A stretch of DNA of 64,000 bases from Mangifera indica (taxonomy: Eukaryota; Streptophyta; Magnoliopsida; Sapindales; Anacardiaceae). Shown here one piece after another: positions 12,176-22,283 of the stretch (positions are counted from its first letter, which is position 1; each line of letters starts with the position of its first letter). The stretch spans positions 27,079,463 to 27,143,462 of the forward strand of contig NC_058137.1 in assembly GCF_011075055.1 (NCBI RefSeq), written 5' to 3'. The notes beneath the pieces were generated by a model. It was not told where the DNA came from and searched no databases. It was given only the letters and a program-made list of their open reading frames with translations. A program made the translations under genes and the position numbers.

Positions 12176-12523
12176 AATCATCTTATAAACTTGCGAAAAT
12201 AGTAATATAAGTAGGTAACTCTTGGGAAGTAGAACTTCAATTTTAGAATTTTGGAATGGGATGGTTACAGCAAAACTGTGGGCAATTTTCTACTTCCAGC
12301 CAAGTTCGATATAGCTAGACTTGATGGATACATACAGTACATCGTGTTTTATATTGTTTAATATAATACATGCCAATCTAGTTCTACCGCCCAACCTGAC
12401 AAATTCTTCCATAAATAGTACGTAACAACTTATTTCTTCTCATTTATTTACTTGGTATTATCCAGTTCAGACTTGGTCCACTTATTTTGACTTTAAGTTT
12501 TTCAACTTTAATGTCCCATGACC
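12176..12523. other. Intergenic DNA, nothing recognised
   Basis: Sequence between the broken copia element and the next MITE. I see no gene, no LTR end and no repeat shared with the rest of the window. Confidence 0.4.
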
Positions 12524-12886
12524 TGGGAAGAATTGAATTCAAATTGAGCTTGTTTGAGTTCAAACTTAAGTTCAGTTTAAATAAGTTTGAATGAATCAGT
12601 CCTAAATGTGTTCGAGTTTAAGCTCGAGTTATTCATCAAACTCATAAATTAAAAATTTTAATACAAAACGATATTGTTTTCATATATATAGAGCAAAACA
12701 ATATCGTTTTGATTAATATATATGAAACAATGTCGTTTTAATAATGAGTTAATTAAAGTTTGAACTCGAATCGAGTTCAAGCTTATTTACAACGAGTTCA
12801 ATGAGCCCTAGCTCAAGCTTCATTTCTACAAACCAAATCGAGTTTAAACTCTATTCAATTCAAATCTAATCATAACTTGACTATTC
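12524..12886. mobile_element. Palindrome-family MITE, copy 3 (diverged)
   Basis: It resembles the elements at 8387 and 9512: words such as 'gctcgagttattc', the segment 'ttaatacaaaacgat', and two imperfect versions of the aaaacgatatcgtttt palindrome (about 12665 and 12695). The ends 'gaattgaattcaaattg' and 'caattcaaatctaatc' are inverted relative to each other. I cannot define the target duplication, so the borders are approximate. Confidence 0.5.
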
Positions 12887-12994
12887 AATTATAACGTCTC
12901 ATTTTTTATATTGTCCAATACGACTGGTAGTACGTAATCTCTATTGGCTAACATCATGTCTTATCGTCTTAATTTTCTTTTTCTTTTTTTTTTT

Positions 12995-13703
12995 TAAATT
13001 TTTGGGTAAATAAAGCTCAAAACCAAAATGAGAAAAAAAGATTAAGGGGAGCCAAGGGTACACTGAAAATTATTTAAGAATTTTATGCTGTGACCTCCCT
13101 GAAGTACATTCAAGAAGGACACTGTCATATTTCTGCAACTCAATGTAGTATCTTAAAATAATGTCCCTCAATTTGTTTATAGGACTTATATATACAATAT
13201 TAGCCATTTATATAAGTACAGTTGATTCATATTTATAGGTATGTTGATTTCAAAATTCATTATGCTCAAAACAATATAACTATACATACAATTTTCTGTA
13301 TAAATAATAATTTAATATTATATAATTTAATATTATTTTATCTTTAATTTTACAATAACTCAATCATATAATGAAATATCATTATTTGTCAATATAACAC
13401 TAATCTTTTAAAAAACCTCACTCTTATATTAGCATGTATAAAAATTTTAAAAAAAAAAAAAAGCAACAAATTGATATATAACATACTCTTTATATGTGTT
13501 TAAGGTGCATGTTAAGATAAAAGAACGAAAGATAAACATTAAAATGCTTTTATAATATGATTTTATTATAAAAATGCTCATATTAATTCTTATAATAATT
13601 TTCTTATTACACACGGGGAGAGAAATGGAAGCCGTCGCTGCCAATATTTATTCCGGGACGCTGCACGTCTAACAAGACAAAAGTAATTTATTCATGCGAA
13701 TGC
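12995..13703. other. 3' flank of TPS-A
   Basis: From 'gtaaataaagctcaaaacca' (about 13007) onward this matches the DNA 3' of TPS-B (21780) and TPS-C (33181), so the TPS duplication unit starts at or before this point. It holds an AT-rich MITE-like segment at about 13200-13400 and an A-run at 13450. No additional gene is visible. In TPS-B and TPS-C the sequence left of this point joins spacer DNA that in this copy lies near 7200, so some 5.8 kb differs between the copies here. Confidence 0.6.
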
Positions 13704-16089
13704 TTATATTGGCACAGGATCAATAAAAAGAGATGCAATATAATCCTTGAGGTAAATGTGAGCATGAACGTAGCCATCATCATCCTTGTAAATAACATCC
13801 ATCGCTCGAGCAAAATTAAGAATTCGTACAAGGAGTGGCATTGGAAAGGCTGTTGGGCGGAGAAGCTCTTCGTTTATATCCTTCCAGGCATCTGTAATTT
13901 GTTTTCGCAATTCCTTGCATGCTTCTTCTTCTGTTGCATCATATTGTTTCCAGAAACACTCTATGCCCGAGGCAACATGGCCTCTCTTTTGTTCAAACTG
14001 CATGTATAAGGACACAATTGGGTAATAACTAAGGATTTTATCCAAAAAAAACTTGCAGTTTTTCTAAATATTGTATATAATCATACCTTGTGGGAGACAA
14101 TATCATCCATGAGTCTGCAAATTGCTGAGGAAGCCATTAAAAGTTTAGGGTTGCTGGCTGACCATTCAAAGGCTTCTTTGGTTGCAACATCTCCCATTCC
14201 CACGAAAGAATTAATGCCTAACATTAAGTAGCCATTTGTAATCAATGCAACAGCCATGTACTCATCCATGGTGGGTACATAATTTTCATTATACCATTTG
14301 GCTTCAATAAAGTAATTCCTTACTAGAGTCTTCATCTGAGAAACCACAAAACCATTTTTAATTATTATTAAGCAGGAATCCTACATGCATTAAATTAGGT
14401 ACACCAATTTAATGGACTGGAACATAACTTACCGCTTCTTTTGCATAGTGAACGCGGTATAATTTTCCTTTGGAGGCCATTTCTGTTTCCATTTCATGGT
14501 AAACACCAAGGAGCGTTGCATAAATTACTTGCATGTAATTAGGCAGTTGTTCCATGGCACTTGTATTCCACCTGAAAAAAAAAAAATTCTAGCTTATTAT
14601 AAAGAAAATAACAATATTACATAAAATTTGGATTTGGGATGGCTAAAGATGGAACTTTAAAGTGTGGAAACTGAACCTTTCGACTGCCGAGGTAAAAAGC
14701 TCAAGTTCATCGACTGTGCCATATACATCATAGGTGTCATCGATAACGGAAGTTGTGGCAATCACTTTGGTTAAAAGCCTTCTAGCCAACTCATATTCAG
14801 GCTCGAAATATACTCCCACTATCCAGAAGTACAACTCAACCACTCTATCTCTCACATATGGTAGCTTGCTGGCAAGGCCTAAATCCTTCCACCACCTACG
14901 TAACACAACTCATTTTAATCATAAAATAGTCCATGCACAGCCTAGCTAGCGAGAAATTAATGGTGGTTTTTATATATGACTTACTGGTAAATTCCACTGA
15001 GTTCTTTCTGGTACTGCTTTTGTAATGAATTAAAATCTAACTTGGCAAAGGTTAACAGAACTTCATTGTGCGAAGGTTCTTCTTGATAGATAGTCATGTA
15101 ATGCCTTGCCTCTGGTCTTGGTAAACCCCTGCGCAGAGGTCGATTTAAGGCATGCTTAACTTGAGCTGCAAGTGGAGTGCTTAATTTGGCCGCCATGGAC
15201 TCAAGGTGGGTAGTAGAGAAAAGAAGCGCTTCATCTAGTATAGTTTCTCCGTGCACCCTTAAATGCGTAGCTTCATACAAGCTTAACATTCCTCGAATGT
15301 CTTCCTCAAGAGAAGCCCCGAAGTTCCCATTATTGTCCTTGAACTTGTTGAATACATCTGCAGACACATATCACAATTAGACAGCGTACATTAAAGCTGA
15401 AGAAGAAAGGGACAAGGAGAAAGAACATATACCGCAGGAGATTCTATAGCCTTGTTGTCTAAGTAATCGAAATTCAAGAGAGATAAAGTATAAGTCGTCG
15501 TTGTCATCTCTGAAATTAATGTGTTGGTGAAGCTGATAGATTTGATCTAACAGTTGATCAATCTCGGTCTCAAAATGGTAGGATACACCTAACCGCTGGA
15601 TTGCATCAATCAACTCAAGTTTCTGTGCTGGCTTATTCACTTCTGCTAATAACATTTTTTTAATCTCGTGCTTCAGTTTTTGTTGTTTTTCCCAATCATC
15701 ACTTTCCTACACAACCTCATGCAGAAAAAAATGGTCATTAGCAAAAATATACATGGAGGATTATTTACATGCATACATATAGGAGAAACAAACGACTATA
15801 TATTAAAAAATATGGTACGAGAATTGGCTATGTATGGTAAAGAGGAAAACCAGTGGCCCAGGGAACACTTATTATGTAACATTTATTAAAAAACTTTGTA
15901 AAGAAACTGTCACAAGCAAGTTCAAATTGAATTGAGAGAAATTACTAAGCAGTATTTTACCACGGAGTTGCTAGCATAAGAGAGGAAACGATCCCCCCAA
16001 ATGCTAGGATGATAATTTGCTGAGCGACGATTTGTGCCTTCCTTAGCAACTTTCATTGAAGTAGGAAGCGCTGAAACTTGAAAAGCCAT
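13704..16089 (-). CDS. TPS-A, sesquiterpene synthase (TPS-a clade)
   Basis: Terpene synthase of seven exons, predicted 558 aa. Coding exons on the minus strand are 16089-15961, 15706-15433, 15357-14985, 14895-14677, 14571-14433, 14335-14087 and 13997-13704. All borders are GT..AG and the frame stays open. The seven-exon structure, the length and the absence of a plastid transit peptide fit cytosolic TPS-a enzymes that ionise farnesyl diphosphate. Visible motifs: RR-x8-W (R21, R22, W31), RDR as the RxR motif (274-276), the Mg-binding aspartate-rich DDTYD (311-315), and the second metal site DD-x2-S-x3-E (455-463), which is split by the last intron. The start is the first ATG after the TATA box and gives the usual short N-terminus before RRx8W. 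Exons 2-4 and their introns are near-identical to TPS-B, with 5 amino-acid differences in about 290. Exons 5-7 differ at 44 of about 226 positions, several in the catalytic fold, so its product may differ. The product cannot be named from sequence. Confidence 0.92.
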
Positions 16090-16164
16090 GAGGAATTTCT
16101 TGTAGAGAACAATTAGACAATTTATGTTTATGAATTTGAGTATGAGAATGGCTTCAGGCTCATG

Positions 16165-16173
16165 TATTTATAG
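16165..16173 (-). promoter_or_regulatory. TATA box of TPS-A
   Basis: The minus strand reads CTATAAATA about 76 bp upstream of the TPS-A start codon. The same position carries a TATA variant in TPS-B and TPS-C. Confidence 0.7.
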
Positions 16174-17200
16174 AGATGGAACAATGCCAATAGTTCTTTT
16201 TTTTTAATTTCTTCCCCCTTATGTGCACTAAAAGAGTTGTTTACCACTTAATAGAATATTTTCGTCCGTTTTCCTCTTAATATAACGTGATACATTATTT
16301 ATTTATCCACCTAACATTTGTTTAATATCTGCTCACCCTAAAAAATAATAGTTTAACTATCTAATTTCATAATTTTTCTAAATTAATAGCGTTTAACAGA
16401 AGCATGTACTCATTATTAACTCAGAGTTAAGTGAAAAGACAGAACTATTCCAATGGGTACATGTTACAAGGATTAAATTGGGGCTCTCTCTTGATAACTG
16501 TAAACGAACATATTTTTTTATAAATTGTATATTTAATATTATTTTGTTACTTATATAGTTGATCTTGATATTTTAGTTTTAAATTTCTCCTAGGTTTTCA
16601 TATTAGATGTTATTATGATTTAATGTTTGACATTTAAGTGTTTAATTTGACTTCATGTCAATCTGTATGTGTAATTATTCCTGCGAAGGTCAAGTTGTTT
16701 TCTCAAATTTAGAAAAATATGAAAGGCAACTTCATAGTTCATTTCATTTTGTATTTTGAAAATAAAAAATATTGTTTGAAATAATTTTTGTTGACAAATA
16801 AAAATAGGGATTAGAACCGAAAACATATTTATATTATTCACACTGTTTTCATCTCTGAAAACATTTCACCACTCATCATGAATTTTTTTCATACATAAAA
16901 TATTAATTGGTTTTTTAAATAAATGAATATGCATATGATTTTTTTATATATAAGATAAGTCGTTTGCAAAAGTGATCTCAAATGTCTTATTAAATTCTGA
17001 AAATATATGCAAAATTTTTAATAGAAAAGAATTTCGTAAAACAATATGGAATGGCATTTTTATCTGTCTATGTTGATTTTTGTTATTTTGTTGCTTATAT
17101 ATATTTATTTATTTATCATTTAAGGGTGTTTTTATAGAATGGTTTTTATATTATTGGAAGAATTAAAATATTTTACTTGGAATAAAGATGATCTTTATTC
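16174..17200. repeat. TPS upstream block, TPS-A copy
   Basis: Promoter-side DNA shared with the other TPS genes. The part 16230-16500 matches 25030-25310 upstream of TPS-B ('acattatttatttatccacc' type runs). The parts 16520-16970 and 16970-17190 match 37850-38300 and 38460-38660 upstream of TPS-C, and the latter also matches 25450-25650. No gene is supported. In all three copies it lies upstream of a TPS, so any shared regulatory sites should be sought here. Confidence 0.65.
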
Positions 17201-17977
17201 CAATGCTTTGACTTTTGCAAATTCTTTTGACTTTCGTAAAAAACAATTGTTACGGTCCACTAGAGTTAAAATCTAACTGTGGTTTGCTTTAACAAAATTA
17301 TCTAAAATTATGAAGCCAAAGTCCAAATTTTTCTTGACCCAAACATAAGCAGTGAGGTCCAAATCAATAAGCCCCATTGACAGTTCCACTCATTTTTCAA
17401 TCTTATGAATTTCCTCCTCTTTTGTTCATGAGTTCAGGATTATTCTCAAACCCAAATTATATAAAGAGTCGGATGGGATCTCCAGCCACAAAAGGTCTTT
17501 GAACATGAAATTAGTTAATTTTAAAATTTTTAACTGACACGTTACACTTGGCATGTTTTTTTAAGTGTTTCATAGAGAAAATTATATAGTGTAATCTATT
17601 ATATAATTAGTAGTGTTATAATATGTTCAATCCATTGAAAGCATGTTAAGGTATTGCATAAAATAGATAAATGATGTTATTATAAATAATTTAACACATT
17701 TATTAATCACGACAAATTTCAAATATTAAACTAAATAAATAAAAATATAATTTTTTTTTTTTTTTTTACAAAAATGAAGAGATGAGAAGTCCATGATTCC
17801 ATGGCACTTAAAAAATAAAAATAAAAACCATATTTAAACAACAAAACAGGGAAATTAATTTGGCAACGAAAAAAAAAATTATACCTCATTTAAATAATAA
17901 TAAATTTTTAAAATATTATATAAAGAAGGCAATTGCATAATTTTCAATGAAATTTAATTTTGATTGAGTACTTCCTC
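17201..17977. other. DNA unique to the TPS-A/TPS-B spacer
   Basis: This stretch has no counterpart in the other spacers and no gene I recognise. It leads into the TATA box of the MADS-box fragment, so it may be the original promoter-side DNA of that gene. T- and A-runs occur at 17752-17767 and around 17870. Confidence 0.4.
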
Positions 17978-18135
17978 CTATATATAAATAACAACATAAA
18001 GAATACAAAACCCAAAAAAATTAAATCAGAACCAGCTTCAAAGATTTTGCAATGGCTACCAAGAAGACTAGAGGGATGTAGAAGATTGAGATGAAGAAAA
18101 TTGATAAAGAAGAAGACAACTTGATCACTTTATAG
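17978..18135 (+). pseudogene. 5' fragment of a type I MADS-box gene
   Basis: A TATA box (ctatatataaata, 17978-17990) precedes an ATG at 18052. The frame reads MATKKTRGM, stop, KIEMKKIDKEEDNLITL, stop (18133-18135). This is the start of a type I (M-alpha, AGL62-like) MADS domain, where KIEMKKI..KEEDRLITFSKRR is typical. The first stop (TAG, 18079) replaces what is normally a glutamine codon. Directly after 'LITL' the sequence switches to the repeat block that in the other spacers begins 'gaaatttaactttcatgcat', so the rest of the gene is gone. Only promoter-proximal DNA and about 27 codons remain; it is non-functional. The identification rests on one short conserved segment but is quite specific. 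Confidence 0.7.
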
Positions 18136-21105
18136 AAATTTAACTTTCATGCATTCATAAATTTTGAAAAAGAATTTCATTTAGAATGTTATTTCAAAAA
18201 AAACAAACCCAAAAAAAAACGAAGACATAGTTTATCCACTTTAGATTTTTTAAATATAAATCAAGCTACAAATCTAACAACACCCTCCAACTTAGACTAA
18301 AATATTTATATGATTTGCTTTTTCAAACTTTAATCATCTTCAAAAAAATATTAATTATGTCACAAAATTTTCGAATTAAAGGGTAATCTCAGTAGTAAGT
18401 CTTAGGAATATGCATAATTTAATTTAAATTATAAAATCAAATCAAATTATTTAAAAATTATAATTTGGTTTGTGAAATAGTTTTGTTTAAATTAATAAAT
18501 TTTTTAAAAATAATTTTTAGTTTATGTTATAATTTGAGTGATTTTCAAACTGAACTAAACTGTAAATTGTTCTTTTTAAAATACATATATATAATTATAT
18601 TTAAAAAAATTATTTAATAAATAATTGATTGGTTTGGCCTATGAATCGGACTGAAACTGGCCTAGATAAAATTGGAATCAGAATCAGTAAAACTGGAACC
18701 GATTTGAATCGGAACCGAAATCAGATTTTAACGATTCGATTCCAATTTATTTAGTTTTAAACAGTTGAACCATCGGTTCATAACCAGTTCATGAACTAGT
18801 AGTTAAACCGGCGGTTCAAATCTTATGAACCAGAACTTTTAAATTTTTTTTATTTTTTAAATTTTAAAAAGGAGCACCAACAGTCCCCCGCAATTCTCTG
18901 CAAAATAAATGCAAGGGATCGTTGGTCCCTTGCATATTTCAGAAATTTTGCAAAGGACCAAAATTTCAAAAATCCGTTTCCACCCCACTTTTTTAAATTT
19001 CTTTTTAAATTTTCTCTATATATATCTATTCAATCTCTCAACTCTTCTACTCAATCTTTCAAACTCTCTCATTTATTCTCATTTCTCATTCTTTCAATTC
19101 TTATGAGAGAGATCATTTTTTTTTTTCAAAATGAGGATATATACTTTTTCAAATTAAAACCAAATCAAGTCAAGCTAATTTTCGATTTGGAGCCAACTTG
19201 ATTCAGTCCAGCACTAGATTTGGCTAATTTCAATTGTAACTATTTTTTTTTTTAAACAAAAACACTCTTAAATCTCAACAAAACTCTTTTTTATCCTCAT
19301 TCATCTTTACATTGACTTCATCTTCACATAATCCAACCAATTTTATAAAATATTTTTAAAAAAATATTACCTTTAAGAGTCGTTTGATTCAAAACATTGA
19401 AATATTACTCTAGTAATTTATCGTTTATTAGATACATTACTTTGTTTGATTTATATTTAATAAAAAATTTCGATAATTTTATATTATTAATAGTGATATG
19501 GTAGGTAATATAAGAAGTAATATAATTATGACATTCATTTAAATATTAAAAGATTATCAAAATAATCTTAATTTTATTATAACTATATATTTATTTATTA
19601 ATTTTTTTAGAATAAAAATAATTTTATTTTAAATTAATATAACAAATAACATAAAAAAATATTATACTAAGGGCATTTAAGTAAAAAATATACTAGTAAT
19701 ATTTTATTACCTAAAATAATATACTAATAATATTTTATTACCTCTAATTATTTATACCTATCTATTTTTTCTAAATTTTATCAAATATAGTAACAATTTA
19801 TATGAAATAATTATTTATACCTATTCATTTTTATCAAACTTTATCAAATATAATAATAATTTATTCAATAATTATCAAAATAATATATTTTTAAAATAAT
19901 CTTTTAATTTTGATAATAAAATATCTCCCTTATTGGCAAATCCAATAGCATAATGCTAAGTTCATGATTTTAATGTGAAATGTCAATTAGAGACTTGATT
20001 TTGTTTTATTCATTTATAGAATATTTTATTTAATTATTCAAAGAAAGAGTACATCAAATATGGTATTTGAAAGTTGTTTGAAATCTAGCTTGTTCTCCCT
20101 AAGGACAATCTTTACTAATGATATTTATGTTAATGAGTGTTAATATTAACCATTTTGTAACTAACTTTAAGTCGGAGACGTTGAAAATTGAACGATTGTT
20201 TAAAAATTTTACAAAATACGAGATTGTGTGTATTTTGTAAAATTGAATGATTATATGTATATATTTTTATACGTAATTTAAGTATACAAATAATGTGATA
20301 TTTTATAATTACATGTTATTTTATTTTTAATTCAAAATAAAATTATGTATAAAAAAATGTGTATATATATGGTTTTATTGTAATATAAAATATTACTAAT
20401 TTAGTCAAGAGCATAGAATGTGTTTAGATTTTTTTTTTTTTGATATATAAATTGTTTAAATTAAGTTTTAAACTAAAAATATTGTGAAAAATTGTATAAT
20501 TTAGAAATCGAACCATTGAATTACATTATGCCATTGATTTTATTTATTGAAGTTATATACATAATTTTATTGACAAGAGAAACTTAAAATTAATTGGTAT
20601 TTGTTTGGGCAAACATTGCTTTAAACTTGGAGGAGGAAACTCTACTTTCAAACTAAATTCGCCTATATATGACCTATTATGAACTTACTTAAGTGACCCG
20701 ACCTGACCCGACGCTAATCAGAAGGGTGATTTTGTAATTTATCATTTCTACAAAATTATGAATAACAGTGATTGAAGTTTTACTTCTACTTCTTTGGAAG
20801 TCATTTTGTTCAGAAATTCCTTTATTTTATGTTAAATATTTAAAACTGAACTGAGCAGAGTTCAATAAAACAGTAAGATTTACTTCTACTATAAATAAAT
20901 AAATTTCTGTTGGGCGTTGATTGGTAAATAATGATAGATAGAGCTACGAAGGTTCTTCTTGGCAAAAATCGTACATCTGTCCGGGCCTGCCTTCTCCCTT
21001 TCGTGTGTTTATTTTCTAGTCAAAACTTGAAATTCGGTCAAATATATGGATTTCACCTTATTGGATAAACTTTAGACTTTTTTAGATACAAATCAAACAA
21101 CACAA
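18136..21105. repeat. Spacer block beta, copy 1
   Basis: Long block shared with 29350-33050 and 42290-45110. In order it holds: the segment homologous to the GRAS 3' flank (18300-18630, truncated before the hAT insertion point); the left part of a hAT element with 'ggttcatgaac'-type words (18630-18850); CT-rich DNA (19010-19100); an AT-rich MITE-like stretch (19370-19930); and the TPS 3'-proximal part (20400-21060). None of it codes for a recognisable protein. Confidence 0.75.
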
Positions 21106-21684
21106 TTTTATCGCGTGACGTATCTGTGAATGTATGATTGTGATTCGTGTGTGTTACTGAGTTTTTATGTTAAAGGTCATAATATCTTGCACCCTTGGTC
21201 TTGTGATTGGCCGATGTGGAGGGATTCGAGCTGAAGTCGACCCCAAATAGCATTGAATTTGAGTTTGCTTTAATTAGATATATATATATATATATATATC
21301 AAACTTGAATTAAAATTCAATTTTGTTCAAATTTGGTGAAAAATATTGTCAAATGGTTGGATGATGAGGAGTAGGTGGCATGAAATTAGCTTAAAAAAAA
21401 AAAAAATAGAATAAAGTAGAGGAGCAAAGAAGAAAAATAGTTGAGAATGGCATATATATATATATATATATATATAACAAAGGATGTCCAATCTTACATA
21501 ACAAGGCATATTGGTTCTTCTTTCATACAACAGCAACAGCATGAGCATGATCCTCCTGTGAATGCTTTTAGGTGTTTTCTTGGGATAATTAACTCCAACT
21601 ACTACAACAAACTTCCCTATTTTATTAAAAATTTTAAGAAACAAGGAGAGCCGAGGGATCAAGTATTGGTTCCAATAGGGTGTT
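21106..21684. mobile_element. About 580 bp insertion specific to the TPS-B side
   Basis: In the other two copies 'aaatcaaacaac' joins within about 10 bp to 'ttttgactaaaatatttaca' (33090 and 45115). Here about 580 bp lies between them. It contains two (TA)n tracts (21280-21298, 21455-21475), an A-run, and an open plus-strand frame of 83 codons (21441-21692) with a QQQQHEHD stretch that I do not recognise. No clear inverted ends or target duplication can be seen; about 10 bp of target seem to have been lost. It could be a filler insertion or an unclassified element. Confidence 0.45.
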
Positions 21685-22283
21685 TTGACTGAAATATTTA
21701 CATGATTTTCTTTTTCAAACTTTAATAATCTCTCAGAAAGATATTAATTATTTCACAAAATGTTCAAATTAATTTTTGTGTAAATAAAGCTCAAAACCAA
21801 AATGAGAAAAAAAGATTAAGGGTAGCAAAGGGTACACTGAAAATTATTTAAGAATTTTATGCCATGAGACCTCCCTGAAGTTCATTCAAGAAGGATACAT
21901 TCTTAAAATAATGTCCCTCAATTTGTTTATAGGATTTACATATACAATATTAACCATTTATATAGGTACAGTTAATTCATATTTATATATTCGTTCGTCC
22001 TAAAATACATCATTTCCAAAAATCTCACTCTTATTAACTTTAGCATGTATATAACAACTGAAAAAAAGTAACATATGCTTTATCTGTGTTTTATGTGTCT
22101 GTTAAGAGGACGAAAGATCAGACAAATGTTTTTATAATTTGATTTTAATTATCATAAAAATACTCGGATTAATTCATATAATAATTTTGTTATTACACAC
22201 GGGAGAATAGCATACTGCCATTATTTTTGCTGGGACCCCACACTTCAAACAAGACGTACAATAGTAATTTAGTCACGGCAATG
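21685..22283. other. 3' flank of TPS-B
   Basis: Homologous to the 3' flanks of TPS-A (13005-13700) and TPS-C (33115-33425). It contains a stretch of about 259 bp (roughly 22010-22268) that is absent downstream of TPS-C. That stretch is retained in part by TPS-A, so the change in TPS-C is a deletion. It probably holds 3'-UTR and polyadenylation sequence. No other gene is visible. Confidence 0.6.

Noticed and set aside
21441..21692. 83-codon frame with QQQQHEHD run as a gene
   Set aside because: It begins in a TA microsatellite and ends at the insertion border; no start context or homolog recognised, so reported only as part of the insertion.
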